Below the pieces are notes generated by a model that was given only the letters and a program-made list of their open reading frames with translations, was not told where the DNA came from and did not search any database. From Porphyridium purpureum (Eukaryota; Rhodophyta; Bangiophyceae; Porphyridiales; Porphyridiaceae), in the NCBI GenBank assembly GCA_008690995.1, contig VRMN01000002.1:2108001-2172000 (forward strand): a DNA stretch of 64,000 bases, written 5' to 3'. Each line of letters starts with the position of its first letter. Within the stretch, counting starts at the first letter, position 1. Made by a program: the position numbers and the translations under genes. Shown here piece by piece: positions 37,979 to 47,124 of this stretch.

Positions 37979-39232
37979 CTACAATAAGTACTTGATCACC
38001 AGGTAGCGCATTGCCAGACCGGCTGAGCAGCACGCGACTTGGAAAAGCATCAGCACTTCGCATAACCGTTTTTCCGTCAGCGGGCCAGTGCAAAGAAGCG
38101 TCAAGTTGACAAGGTTCAAATGCGACTTGATTGGTTCGAGCTTCTTCGTTTCCACATTGTACTTTGGCAGGCGATGTCGGGGACAAGGCACGATGCCGAT
38201 GAGTTGCGGCAGCGAATAAACAAAGTTGATGAGCTGCGGAATAAAGAAAAGAAGCAAGATTTCAGCGTAGTGGCCCAGGATTGCGCCCATGGCAAATGTC
38301 ATTCCAGCAAAGTAGCAAAATGTATCACCCACGAAAACGCGGCTCGGGAACCAGTTATGTCTCAGCAGGCCTAGCGTGACCATGACAAAGGGCAGCATGA
38401 TCTCCACGGAGAACATGTTGTTACTGCGAAGCAGCGCGAGATCCTCCACGTGCCGGTGTGGATTGAGCTGCATCGCATTGTGGATCAGTATGAAACAGCC
38501 GATCACGAAGGACTGACCGGCCTCGAGCCCATTGATGCCTGCATAAATATTGATGGCGTTGGTGCAAAAGATGGACAGCAAAGCCATGTAGATGAAGTAC
38601 AGCAGGCCGATATCCAGCAGCGTCTTGTCAAAGAGAAGCGATCTGAGCGGGACTGGAATCACGATCGACGTCGAGCCCGAGTAGTTTGCAAGCAGTGGCA
38701 TGCAGCCAAAGAGCGGCAAGACCATCTTGTAACGCCAGCGCAGATCCAAAACGTCGTCGGCAAAGCCCAGCAGGGTCATAAAGGTCACTGATGCCAACGC
38801 GGAGGTGTACAAGACAACGGAAGACAGGTTTGAGTCGTCGTGAGGCAGAAGCGAGCTCCTTCCTGCATCCAGAGGCAGGAAACTGTGCACCCACGCGGGC
38901 GCGTGTGCGGCGCGGAGCGCGTGCGAGTGCAGCAGGCACAGGATCACGATGAAGATTGTTGCTGGGACGATCCCGAGCGCCTCGGGCACTTTCACGGCGC
39001 CCTGCGGCGTGCCCTTCTTGTTAATATCGTAGCCAAACATCTGTGCCTTTTCCATGAGCGCCTGCGCCGCGGGCACCATGCGCGCGGTGAGCACCATACC
39101 GGCGACGGCAAGCAGCAGCGCGCGCGCCACGACGCCGACCATGTACGCATCTCCTGCCTCGATGCATGCTCGCAGCAGCACACCCACGGCCGGCACAAGC
39201 AGCATCCCCGCGTACATCCATCCCGCGCCCAT
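37979..39232 (-). CDS. ALG7: ALG7/DPAGT1, UDP-GlcNAc:dolichyl-phosphate GlcNAc-1-P transferase
   Basis: This 417-residue protein has about ten hydrophobic spans. Family motifs are present: LLGFADDVLDLRWRYKMVLP (catalytic DD), CTNAINIYAGINGLEAGQSF, SRVFVGDTFCYFAGMTFAMG (Mg/substrate site), and near the C-terminus CPRHRLPKYN with a lysine-rich stretch, the LPLG-type HRLP element. The enzyme transfers GlcNAc-1-phosphate to dolichyl phosphate on the cytosolic face of the ER, the first step of N-glycan assembly and the target of tunicamycin. ATG 39232 (MGAGWMYAGMLLVPA) is preferred; an in-frame ATG at 39319 would add an Arg/Gly-rich leader. It is divergent from the CCA-adding enzyme gene. Confidence 0.95.
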   Translation of the reverse strand: MGAGWMYAGMLLVPAVGVLLRACIEAGDAYMVGVVARALLLAVAGMVLTARMVPAAQALMEKAQMFGYDINKKGTPQGAVKVPEALGIVPATIFIVILCLLHSHALRAAHAPAWVHSFLPLDAGRSSLLPHDDSNLSSVVLYTSALASVTFMTLLGFADDVLDLRWRYKMVLPLFGCMPLLANYSGSTSIVIPVPLRSLLFDKTLLDIGLLYFIYMALLSIFCTNAINIYAGINGLEAGQSFVIGCFILIHNAMQLNPHRHVEDLALLRSNNMFSVEIMLPFVMVTLGLLRHNWFPSRVFVGDTFCYFAGMTFAMGAILGHYAEILLLFFIPQLINFVYSLPQLIGIVPCPRHRLPKYNVETKKLEPIKSHLNLVNLTLLCTGPLTEKRLCEVLMLFQVACCSAGLAMRYLVIKYLL

Positions 39233-40023
39233 CGTGCCGTGCGTTCCTGCTCCCCGCCACGTCCTCCTTCCCCCTCTCGCTGTCCTTCCCCCTCTCGCTT
39301 CTCTTCCCCCCCACCTCATCCCTCAACTCAACACGCCTCCATCCACTGTACACCCACCATCCGGGGGTTCCGGTCTCATCCGATTCGCACCTGCGGTTGA
39401 TTCTTCAACACAGCTGTACCGCTCAACTGGACACCCATCCATCCCACAAGCGCCCGCTCGCCACCGCACGCACACGTGTGCTGAACCGCGCCGCAAACCG
39501 CGACTTTGGCTAGGGTTCCTGCTCCCCTTCACGTGACTTGCCCATTGGTTCAATGGCTAAATGGCTAAATGGCTAAATGGCTAAATGGCTAAATGGCTAA
39601 ATGGCTAAATGGCTAAATGGCTAATATGGTTTATTGGGTTATTGGTTTGGCGAGTGACGGACGGTTTGGAAGGTGGAGGAGCGGGGAAGGAGGAAGGGAG
39701 AGGGGGCAAGAGGAATTGCGGTTCGGGAAGAGTGCCAACGCGGGGGACGTGGTGTGGGGACTGTGCGGTGGTGGATGGCGGGCGACGCGGCGTGTGAGCA
39801 AGTCTCGCGGGGTGTGGTGGGAGCTGGGGAGTCTGCGCGCGACCGGACTGCGCCTGCCCGCCCGCTCGAGCGTTGGGCGCCGCGCGGAGCGGCTGGTGCC
39901 GACAAGGGTGTGGTTGGTCGCGGGCGGTGCGTGCGCGGTGTGCGTCATTGCGGCGATTGCAAGGGGGAGCTCGCGAACGAGCGGAAGGTTGATCGAACGG
40001 GGAACGCTCAGGCGCCGCTAGAT
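39233..40023. promoter_or_regulatory. Divergent promoter between ALG7 and CCA-adding enzyme
   Basis: It holds a long pyrimidine-rich tract next to the ALG7 start (about 39245-39315), ACTGTAC at 39345-39351, and a perfect tandem repeat of an 8-bp unit at 39553-39624. A GC-rich open frame leads into the CCA-adding enzyme gene on the right and could be 5' UTR or a longer N-terminus. Confidence 0.45.
39553..39624 (+). repeat. Nine perfect copies of ATGGCTAA
   Basis: The 8-bp unit ATGGCTAA is repeated nine times without a mismatch over 72 bp, about 400 bp upstream of the CCA-adding enzyme start. Each copy contains an ATG and, in the same frame, no stop for one codon; the period of 8 rotates through all frames, so it is not coding. 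Confidence 0.95.
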
Positions 40024-42246
40024 ATGCGGGGCGCCGCGCGCCGCGTAAAGGTTGCAGTTCCGCTGGCGTTTTGTACGGTTCGAGCGGGTTGTGCGAGTGG
40101 GCGCGTTGTGGCGTCAAGTGGCCTGGTGCGGTCGTGGCAAGGCGAGCGCCAGCTTTTTCGCGGGTGCGACCACTTACGGAGCAGGTGCGTGGCGTGTACG
40201 CGGGCATTCGTCCAGACTCGAGCGCATCCGTGCGAGCTTTCCAGGAGCAAATCTTCTGGAGTGATCTCTGCGCGCGAACTGGGGCTCCGGCGGAGGCGGC
40301 AAGTAAGGGCGAGCCTGTTGCACGTGTGGTCATCGGGACGCATCCAGCCGCGCTCGGTATCTCCGCGTCACTCGTCTGTGCTCGACTCGCCCGCCGCGGG
40401 ATTCCAGCGCGAGGCTTCATACGTCGCTCTTTCAAACAGCAACACAGCCACGAGTAGTAGCAGCAGCGGCGGCAGCAGCGACAATAACAATAACAAGAGC
40501 GGGTCAAAGTACAGCGGTGCGCCCAATAGGAGCACGCCGGGCTGGAACGCAGACCAGTGGGTTAACTCTTGGGCCAAAGCTCGTACGCCGAGTATGGCGA
40601 CCACGCAAGACACGCCGCCCGTTACGCTGGGCGACGCCACAAAACTTCAGAACATGTGCCTCACTGAGCTGGAGCAGAAGCTGTTCTGCGCCTTGCGCGA
40701 GGTGGTGGAGAAAAATAATCTGGATGTAACGCTCCGCGTGGCCGGCGGGTGGGTGCGAGATAAGCTGTTTGGCAGCCAAATGGAGCATGTCGACATTGAC
40801 ATTGCACTGGATACAATGCTGGGGCGTGAGTTTGCCGAGCTCGCGAATGAATATCTCCAGAAGCACGAGGAGGAGCGACACCGCATAGCTGTGATCCAAC
40901 GCAATCCAGATCAGTCTAAGCACCTGGAAACGGCGCGTATGCTCATGTTTGGTTTGTGGATTGATTTTGTCAACCTGCGCACGGAGAAGTACACCCACGA
41001 TAGCCGGATTCCGGAGATCGAAATTGGCACGCCGTTCGAGGATGCGATGCGACGTGATCTAACGATTAACGCGCTGTTCTACAACATCAACAATGATACG
41101 GTGGAAGACTTCACAGGGCTGGGCATCTCGGATCTCGAAAAGCGCATCATTCGAACTCCCTTGCACCCGCTTACCACACTGCTTGATGACCCTCTGCGTG
41201 CGCTGCGCGCCATCCGTTTCACCAGCAGGCTCAACTTTAGCGTCGATCCAGACTTGTACGCGGCCATGAGTGACCCGCGCGTGCATCAGGCGCTGTTGAG
41301 CAAGGTATCGCGCGAGCGCGTTGGCAAGGAAGTTGACTTGATCATGTCCGCGGCGCAGAAACCCATACAGGCGCTCGGGCTCATGTGCGAGCTTAGCCTC
41401 TTTAATGTGGCGTTCCAGACGCCCCCGGATAAATCGCGCTTGCTTGGTCCTGAGCCGGAGGATCTCGCCTACGCCTGTCTGGGATGCTTGATCAACCTAG
41501 ACTCATTGTTCCATCACTACGCTCCAAATGCGCGCAGTGAGCTGAGCCGTGATGATCTGCGCATAGTGCGCTACGCCGCGCTTACAGCGCCGTTGGCCGG
41601 CCTCAAGTATATCAACGAGAAGAGAAAGGAGACGCCGGTGCTCAAATATGTACTACAGACACAGCTGCGCATTCGCGCAAAGGACGTGGACACAATTCAT
41701 GTGATTCACGAGGCGTCGTTGGAGGTCAAGGCCTTGGTTCGCGATCTGAACTCGGAATCCCCGCCCGACGCCGATACGTTTCGGCTTCGCACGGCGCTCA
41801 TTCTGCGCGAGGCCGGCACCTGGTGGCGCACGGCGATCAAGACGGCGCTCATTACAGAGCTAAACCCTGCTTGCGCCGCCCATACGTACGCGAACGGCAT
41901 CCACTGTGACCCTAGCGCACTAGCGGTCGACCAGGCGCGATTTGCGACACAGTACGCCGAGTTTGAGCGCGCAGTCACTGCGCTCGAGCTCGGCGACATT
42001 TGGGAGCTGCGCCCTTTCTTCTCTGGTAAGCAGCTGATGATTGATTTCCCAGACATACCACGAGGCCCGGGGATCGGGCTTGTGCTCGAGCGCATGCTCC
42101 ACTGGCAAATTTTGAACCCGGCGGCCACCGCCGCTGAGTGCCGCGAGTGGCTCGTGCCTCAAATTGGTCACATTCTCGAAGAAGTGCATAGCAGCGGCAG
42201 TGAAAATGGCAGCCGAAGCGGCAGCGGAAAGAGTGCAAAGCGGTAA
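40024..42246 (+). CDS. CCA-adding tRNA nucleotidyltransferase with organelle presequence
   Basis: The catalytic part starts near 40594 (MATTQDTPPV). It has the class II CCA-enzyme motifs: LRVAGGWVRDKLFGSQ, HVDIDIALDTMLG (metal-binding DxD), FEDAMRRDLTINALFYNI and the nucleotide-selecting helix DDPLRALRAIRFTSRLNF. The C-terminal body and tail domains follow to residue 740. The enzyme adds CCA to tRNA 3' ends. Starting at ATG 40024 gives a strongly basic leader (MRGAARRVKVAVPLAFCTVR) suited to mitochondrial or plastid import. In yeast and plants one CCA1 gene serves several compartments by alternative starts, and ATG 40594 could give the cytosolic form (inference). The open frame continues further upstream to 39775 or beyond. 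Confidence 0.92.
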   Translation: MRGAARRVKVAVPLAFCTVRAGCASGRVVASSGLVRSWQGERQLFRGCDHLRSRCVACTRAFVQTRAHPCELSRSKSSGVISARELGLRRRRQVRASLLHVWSSGRIQPRSVSPRHSSVLDSPAAGFQREASYVALSNSNTATSSSSSGGSSDNNNNKSGSKYSGAPNRSTPGWNADQWVNSWAKARTPSMATTQDTPPVTLGDATKLQNMCLTELEQKLFCALREVVEKNNLDVTLRVAGGWVRDKLFGSQMEHVDIDIALDTMLGREFAELANEYLQKHEEERHRIAVIQRNPDQSKHLETARMLMFGLWIDFVNLRTEKYTHDSRIPEIEIGTPFEDAMRRDLTINALFYNINNDTVEDFTGLGISDLEKRIIRTPLHPLTTLLDDPLRALRAIRFTSRLNFSVDPDLYAAMSDPRVHQALLSKVSRERVGKEVDLIMSAAQKPIQALGLMCELSLFNVAFQTPPDKSRLLGPEPEDLAYACLGCLINLDSLFHHYAPNARSELSRDDLRIVRYAALTAPLAGLKYINEKRKETPVLKYVLQTQLRIRAKDVDTIHVIHEASLEVKALVRDLNSESPPDADTFRLRTALILREAGTWWRTAIKTALITELNPACAAHTYANGIHCDPSALAVDQARFATQYAEFERAVTALELGDIWELRPFFSGKQLMIDFPDIPRGPGIGLVLERMLHWQILNPAATAAECREWLVPQIGHILEEVHSSGSENGSRSGSGKSAKR

Positions 42247-42745
42247 GATGGAACCAAAACTTGGTTTGTAATGCCGTGGCGGAATTGTAAAGAGGGGCAT
42301 CGTCTTTTCTGTACCTTCCGCAGATTGTCACTGGATATTATGGGAGGACAAGGGGATTTTCCTATCTCATAGAAAGCGACAACGCGGGGTGAGAGGCTCA
42401 CACCCCCGTCACCCAAGAAAAACCGACTCTATTCTGCTATGTTTCGCAACCACCTCAACCATCGCACGCACTCTCAGTCACCAACTCATGCTAGCACGAT
42501 GTACCTTGCAAGCCCTCACTGGAGTATAACCGTACGTCGATGCTGACCCAAGCTGTTTGGAAACCCATCCACTCCTGCCGCCTCCATTCTTCCCCGACAC
42601 AAAGCTACAGGCACCTTTGCGACCCGCGATAAAGTCGCACCCCGCGGCGTCCCAAATTTGGAATGGGTCGAAATGGTCGTAGAGTTTGTTGCAGCACAGG
42701 TCGACTTGAATCGAGGAGGCGCAAACGAAGCAGGAAGAGAAGCAG
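42247..42745. other. Interval without a recognised gene
   Basis: About 500 bp between the CCA-adding enzyme and the carrier gene. A minus-strand frame crossing it (42478-42969) overlaps the carrier gene and shows no family. Nothing else is seen. Confidence 0.4.
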
Positions 42746-43669
42746 ATGTGCACCGGCACTGAGGTCGCAAAGCGCGCGCCGCGCGCTGATCCAGTGCGCG
42801 TTGCCATCAGCGCAATGCTCGCGGTTGCCGTCAGCCGCGTCGTTTTGTTCCCGATCGACACGTTCAAGACCCTGTTGCAGTCGAGTGCGAGCGTCGGAGG
42901 CCGTGTTGGAGGACTCGACGTGCCACCGTGGCGTGTGGTGCTAGACGTTGTGCGCAAGCGCCCGTTCACGATCTACCATGGCCTACTGCCGTCGATCCTC
43001 TCGTCTGTTCCCGCGCAGGCGCTTTACATGACCGTCTACGAGCTCACGCGCGCGCATCTGCCTGGCAATCAGTCGGACAAGGCGCAGGATTGGAGTCGCG
43101 TGGCCATCTCGGCGGCCGCGGGCAACGCGGTGGCCGCACTGGCGCGCGTGCCGGCAGAGCGAATCAAGCAGAAAATGCAGGTTGACCCGAGCGCGACGCT
43201 GCTAAGCGCTGTGACGCAGAGCTGGCGCCGGGAGGGGTTGCGCGGCATCTACCGTGGCTTTGGAGCGCAGATAATCAGGGATGTTCCGTACGCAGTTGTG
43301 TTATACGTGACCTACGAGCACCTGCGTACACGTCAGATTGAGATGCAGCTACAGAGAGTACATTTGTCGCCGTCTGCGATCGCCGGCCTTTTGGCATCGG
43401 TCTCGACCAACCCGCTCGACGTGGTCAAGACCCGCGTTATGGCCGATGGCGAACCTTTGCGCTCAGCCATGCGTAGCGTCATTCAAAACCCGCGGCTCAT
43501 GCTTCGCGGCATGGTACCAAGGTCGTTGCAGAAAATGCCTTCGTCGATGATCTACTTGGCGTGCTACAGGCTATTTATGAACCTCAACCTTCCCGCATCT
43601 CTCACCAAGGTGTCTGCAAGGAAGCGGATCCACCACAGACTGCGACCGCAACCCCACAGCCAGCACTAA
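42746..43669 (+). CDS. Mitochondrial carrier family protein, SAM-carrier-like
   Basis: This 307-residue protein has three tandem carrier repeats. The signature sequences are LFPIDTFKTLLQ (repeat 1), RVPAERIKQKMQV (repeat 2) and STNPLDVVKTRVM (repeat 3), with the linked GIYRGFGAQIIRDVPYAVVL and SLQKMPSSMIYLACY segments. The RVP(A/T)E-x-x-KQ(K/R)MQ form of repeat 2 and the TPLDVVKTR-like repeat 3 fit S-adenosylmethionine carriers (SLC25A26, SAMC), which exist in both mitochondria and plastids. The assignment within the family is tentative. ATG 42746 is the first in frame. Confidence 0.87.
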   Translation: MCTGTEVAKRAPRADPVRVAISAMLAVAVSRVVLFPIDTFKTLLQSSASVGGRVGGLDVPPWRVVLDVVRKRPFTIYHGLLPSILSSVPAQALYMTVYELTRAHLPGNQSDKAQDWSRVAISAAAGNAVAALARVPAERIKQKMQVDPSATLLSAVTQSWRREGLRGIYRGFGAQIIRDVPYAVVLYVTYEHLRTRQIEMQLQRVHLSPSAIAGLLASVSTNPLDVVKTRVMADGEPLRSAMRSVIQNPRLMLRGMVPRSLQKMPSSMIYLACYRLFMNLNLPASLTKVSARKRIHHRLRPQPHSQH

Positions 43670-43734
43670 CATGGTCGCGACTCAGCTCAGAAGTAGAAGT
43701 AGAATTTTTCTGTATCCTGTAATTGATTGACATC

Positions 43735-44850
43735 TTACCTGCTTGCTTGCCGCCGGCTTTTACCCAGGCGCTTCGGTTTCCCGCCCGATCCTTTACTCCA
43801 ACTCTTCTTGCCCACCGCACCCGCCAGTCTCCTGTCTTGACCGCGCTCGCCGCGAAATCCATCGTCCTTTTCGTTGAAGCTCTTCGCGTCGTTGCGCTTT
43901 GCGCCGCGTTTCGGACCCCCGTATCCATGCTTGGCGTCACGCGCCGCTCGACTCATTTTCCCCCCCGTCGGTGACGCTTTACCGCCTCGAGCCTTCTTGT
44001 CGGTCTTTGCGTGCCCCGCTGCGGCATGATGCACCTTGAACTTGCTGGCATCAATTTCCTCAACATCGAGCAGATCGGTCGGAAAGTCGTCTTCAATGTC
44101 ACTTTCTCCGTGGCCCTCGCCATGCTCGTCGTCGACATCGTCGACATCAAACCCACGCTTCTTCAGCAGCGCCTTCTTGGCCCGCTCCTTGCTGACTTGC
44201 TCCACCTGTTTGATCATCTTGTTCGCTGCCTCGCGCTTCATTTGCTCCTTCTCGCGCTGCTGGCCACGAGCCGTCTTGCCGCGCGCAGCCTCTCGGTCCT
44301 TGCGCCTCTTCTGCGCGTCCGAAATTTGTTGTTGTTCTCTGAGCAGCTCCTCCCTGACTTTCGACATATGCACGTCCGACTTGATCATTTCGGCAAAGTA
44401 GTCGGCCGGTCGCCGCGCGTGCTGCGGCAACCGACCAAGCGCGCGCTCTGCGGCCTCACGCGCCACCTGCACAAAGGCTGCTTCTCGCTTCAAGTCATCA
44501 TTCAACAAGGCCTCCCACTGGACCTCGTCTGCGGCAGTGTCATCGGCATCCTCTCCGGCAGCGTGCGCGTCGCCAAGCGTCACAGTATCGTGCGTCGCAT
44601 GTGCCATGACCATGGCCTCGTCCCACGGCCAGTCGCGCTCAAACCGGGTCAGCTCGTTGAGTTTCAGGCGCATCTGCTCGCGCTCATTAATCGCAGCCAC
44701 GACGACCCCGCCATCTGCGCGGCCCTGCTGCGCCGCGATTTTCTTCCGCAGCGCATCTAGCGCCACGACTTGGACCTCCTCGTCGCCGACGTCGTCAGCC
44801 AGCGCGGAGCGCTGCCTATCACTGCCTGCCTCACTGTCGCTCTCCGCCAT
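43735..44850 (-). CDS. EBP2: EBP2 (EBNA1BP2) rRNA-processing protein
   Basis: This 371-residue protein has an acidic N-terminus and the EBP2 core: NELTRFERDWPWDEAMVMA, then LLNDDLKREAAFVQVAREAA, RPADYFAEMIKSDVHMSKVR and EELLREQQQISDAQKRRKDR. A Lys/Arg/Gly-rich C-terminus (KSWSKGSGGKPKRLGKSRRQ) follows, as in yeast Ebp2 and human EBNA1BP2. EBP2 is a nucleolar 60S assembly factor working with Rrs1 and Brx1 in 27S pre-rRNA processing. ATG 44850 (MAESDSEAGSD) is chosen over an upstream TTG. It is divergent from PAF1. Confidence 0.95.
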   Translation of the reverse strand: MAESDSEAGSDRQRSALADDVGDEEVQVVALDALRKKIAAQQGRADGGVVVAAINEREQMRLKLNELTRFERDWPWDEAMVMAHATHDTVTLGDAHAAGEDADDTAADEVQWEALLNDDLKREAAFVQVAREAAERALGRLPQHARRPADYFAEMIKSDVHMSKVREELLREQQQISDAQKRRKDREAARGKTARGQQREKEQMKREAANKMIKQVEQVSKERAKKALLKKRGFDVDDVDDEHGEGHGESDIEDDFPTDLLDVEEIDASKFKVHHAAAGHAKTDKKARGGKASPTGGKMSRAARDAKHGYGGPKRGAKRNDAKSFNEKDDGFRGERGQDRRLAGAVGKKSWSKGSGGKPKRLGKSRRQASR

Positions 44851-45238
44851 GTCGCCAACTGCAGACACAACCTTCACGCACAAACATTAACGCGCGCACA
44901 GCCGCACCCCGCCTTGCCGCACTCGCGCCCGTCATCCACACACGCACGCACGTCGTCTGCTCTGCTGCTTCCGTCCTTGTCCTGCACACGCCGGTGCACA
45001 CCACTCCGACGAACAAACCCGGCACGCGTCCAATAATTAACTATAATTAAAAGGTGAAACAGAACATTAAAAATCATTTTTATATTAAAACGGACTGTTT
45101 TAACAGACGCGATCCACGAGCGAAACTGTACCTGTTGCTGTACTCCAGTTCGGGCTTGCGTTGGTCTTGTGGCGGCAGTTGCGGAAGCTGGTGGGGAGTA
45201 GGACGTGGTGGCGTTGTTGTGGGTCTCTGTGCAGCGCA
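44851..45238. promoter_or_regulatory. Divergent promoter of EBP2 and PAF1 with AT-rich island
   Basis: A 388-bp interval. An AT-rich island at about 45030-45105 (TTAATT and TTTTAAT runs) contrasts with GC-rich flanks, and ACTGTAC lies at 45125-45131, 108 bp upstream of PAF1. The two ribosome/transcription genes probably share this control region. Confidence 0.5.
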
Positions 45239-46600
45239 ATGGATGGTCGGAAGCGGCCGCATTCCGCGGATGGAAGCGCGTCTCAGTCGATGTCCGAGGC
45301 TGGCGCGGCGGCCGGAGCGCCCGGAGCCGGCCACGCCGTGGGGATGCCGCCGCAACAACCACCGGTAAACCCGGCAAAGCGGCCGCGCATTGTTGATGTG
45401 CCCTGCCAGCTGCGCACGACGCAGGAGCTGCCGGTGCCACCAATGGATCCGGTCCTGCTGCTGTGGGCCGCCGATCGGAGCGAGATGCTGCGCCCGGCGC
45501 GATGCACGCCCATCGACCGGAAAGCGGCGCGCACCATTATCCCTGACGACTTGCTCGGCACAGGCTGGATCACGCTTGGTGACGCCGTCTTTCTCAACGG
45601 ATTCACGGAACCGGCAAATCTCACTGCGCAGCAAAGACGCTTGCTCGAGAAGGCAGAGGATGAGCTCGGCCTGAGTGGCGCAAAGAAGCGCGTCAAGCGC
45701 GAATCCTGGATGCGAAAGGTCGACTATGATGAGTTTGAGGACCTCCCACAGAGAAGAGCCCCAGGCGACCTTGCGGAAAAACTTAGGAAGGAGGCCTCTT
45801 CATTGAGCGGAGCCGTGCTCACCAAGCTGAAGCCGCTGTCAAAGACAGCCACCAAGCCACCGGGCCCAATGCTGCCAACTAAGAGACTGGATGAACTGTC
45901 GCAAGCCGAGTATATCAAACGTGTTGAAAGCACGTTCGCCAAGAAGAACGCAGCCGCACATCGGTTTGCACAGGAGCAAAAACGTCGCGGCCTGACGGTG
46001 GTCAGCGAGGTGGACGTGCTCCCCAGTATTTACGCCTGGCCTCGCAACTATGTGCATATGCATTTTGAAAAGAACCCTGTTGCGGATCTTGCGCAGACCG
46101 TTTCGCCCGAAATCTTCAAGCACATCGTCACACTAGGCCGCACCATGGCCACGCAGACAAGGACGCAGGAGCAAGTAATGCAGTACTTCACGCCTGATGT
46201 CGAGCTGGACGAGCAGACCGCGGAGGAAGTTGCGTCGCTGCGAACGACTGAGGGCATGCTGCGCTACAAGCATCTGCGCGACTTTTCCATTTTTATACGT
46301 AAGCGAAATGAGGACCTCACGCTCATGCAGGACTATATCATCGAGGCAGAGCTCGGGGAGGAGCCGAAAGCCGGCACGAAGGGCGTCGCTCCCATGGTGG
46401 GCGTAGCGACATATTTACAGGTGAGCGCGCGGATGAAGCTGCGCAAAGTGGCAGTTGACCCGTCGGAAGTCAGGCCGCTCATCTCGGTGCAGCAGGTGAA
46501 GAAAAGTGAGCTTGAGCTACGGGAGGACCGCCAACGCAGCCTCGAGCTTGTGGGCGAGAACCAAATGCTCCAGGATGCTCGGGAGTTGGAGGAAGATTGA
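45239..46600 (+). CDS. PAF1: PAF1 homologue, RNA polymerase II elongation complex subunit
   Basis: This 453-residue protein has the PAF1 layout. An early motif CQLRTTQELPVPPMDPVLL corresponds to the RYxNxLPxPPxDPKLL element. Next comes a basic segment with KRESWMRKVDYDEFEDL (family VSWLRRTEYIS). Then RRGLTVVSEVDVLPSIYAWP and NYVHMHFEKNPVAD correspond to LTPVEVLPVFPDFDLW and AQVIFDxDP. The C-terminus is helical and acidic. The Paf1 complex supports elongation and H2B ubiquitylation-linked chromatin marks in the nucleus. The protein is diverged but the ordered motifs are consistent. ATG 45239 is the first suitable start. A DMAP1/SWC4 identity was considered and set aside. Confidence 0.8.
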   Translation: MDGRKRPHSADGSASQSMSEAGAAAGAPGAGHAVGMPPQQPPVNPAKRPRIVDVPCQLRTTQELPVPPMDPVLLLWAADRSEMLRPARCTPIDRKAARTIIPDDLLGTGWITLGDAVFLNGFTEPANLTAQQRRLLEKAEDELGLSGAKKRVKRESWMRKVDYDEFEDLPQRRAPGDLAEKLRKEASSLSGAVLTKLKPLSKTATKPPGPMLPTKRLDELSQAEYIKRVESTFAKKNAAAHRFAQEQKRRGLTVVSEVDVLPSIYAWPRNYVHMHFEKNPVADLAQTVSPEIFKHIVTLGRTMATQTRTQEQVMQYFTPDVELDEQTAEEVASLRTTEGMLRYKHLRDFSIFIRKRNEDLTLMQDYIIEAELGEEPKAGTKGVAPMVGVATYLQVSARMKLRKVAVDPSEVRPLISVQQVKKSELELREDRQRSLELVGENQMLQDARELEED

Positions 46601-46749
46601 GCCACGACTCGCAGCGAGCGCTTTGGTCTGCGTGTGTAACTTTGACTCGTTGTGAACCACGTGACCGCGCTTCGCGAAGAATAAACGAATCAAGTCGTGG
46701 ATCGACGCTCAACACCTGTCTTGTACGGTTGCATAATACGTTCCTGCGT

Positions 46750-47124
46750 TTACTTCTTCTTACCCGCGTTCCTCGCCTTGATTTCTTTGAGCGCGGCGTC
46801 TCTCGCGGCCTTTCTTACCTCTGGCTTCTGTGAGCGCTTGGCCTTGATCTGCTCCAACGAGGCGCCCTCGATGGGCTTCGGGGCGGTGGCCTTGCGCGCG
46901 CGGACGCGCTTCTTCGAGTTATCCTCTGTGACGCCCTTCTTATGCAGGCGGCGATACAGCACCGTCCAGTTAAGGTTCGCGGCCTTCCTTCGCATGAGGA
47001 ACGACGCGCGGGACTTGGCGTTCAAAAAGATGTGCGTCTTGCCATCGACCCGAATCAGGCGCGAGCCATGGCCCGGGTAGATGCGGTAGCCGCTAAACTG
47101 GCACAGCTCGGTCTTTACCACCAT
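46750..47124 (-). CDS. RPL24: 60S ribosomal protein eL24
   Basis: This 124-residue protein has the clear eL24 beginning (MVVKTELCQFSGYRIYPGHG), RLIRVDGKTHIFLNAKSRA, LNWTVLYRRLHKKG and a basic helical C-terminus ending in GKKK. Length is close to yeast eL24 (155) but shorter at the C-terminus. It is part of the large subunit and contributes to bridge eB13 with the 40S subunit. GTACAGT lies at 47350-47356, 226 bp upstream. It converges on PAF1 (150 bp between stops). Confidence 0.97.
   Translation of the reverse strand: MVVKTELCQFSGYRIYPGHGSRLIRVDGKTHIFLNAKSRASFLMRRKAANLNWTVLYRRLHKKGVTEDNSKKRVRARKATAPKPIEGASLEQIKAKRSQKPEVRKAARDAALKEIKARNAGKKK

Noticed and set aside
39605-40507. 300-codon minus-strand frame opposite the CCA-adding enzyme leader
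   Set aside because: Antisense of a GC-rich 5' region, proline/arginine-rich noise, no family resemblance.
42478-42969. 163-codon minus-strand frame next to the carrier gene
   Set aside because: Half of it lies opposite the carrier coding sequence; the remainder has no start of its own or recognisable motif.
45239-46600. Identity as DMAP1/SWC4 instead of PAF1
   Set aside because: The ordered motifs (LRTTQELPVPPMDP, SWMRKVDY, EVDVLPSIYAWP, HFEKNP) match PAF1 and there is no SANT domain.
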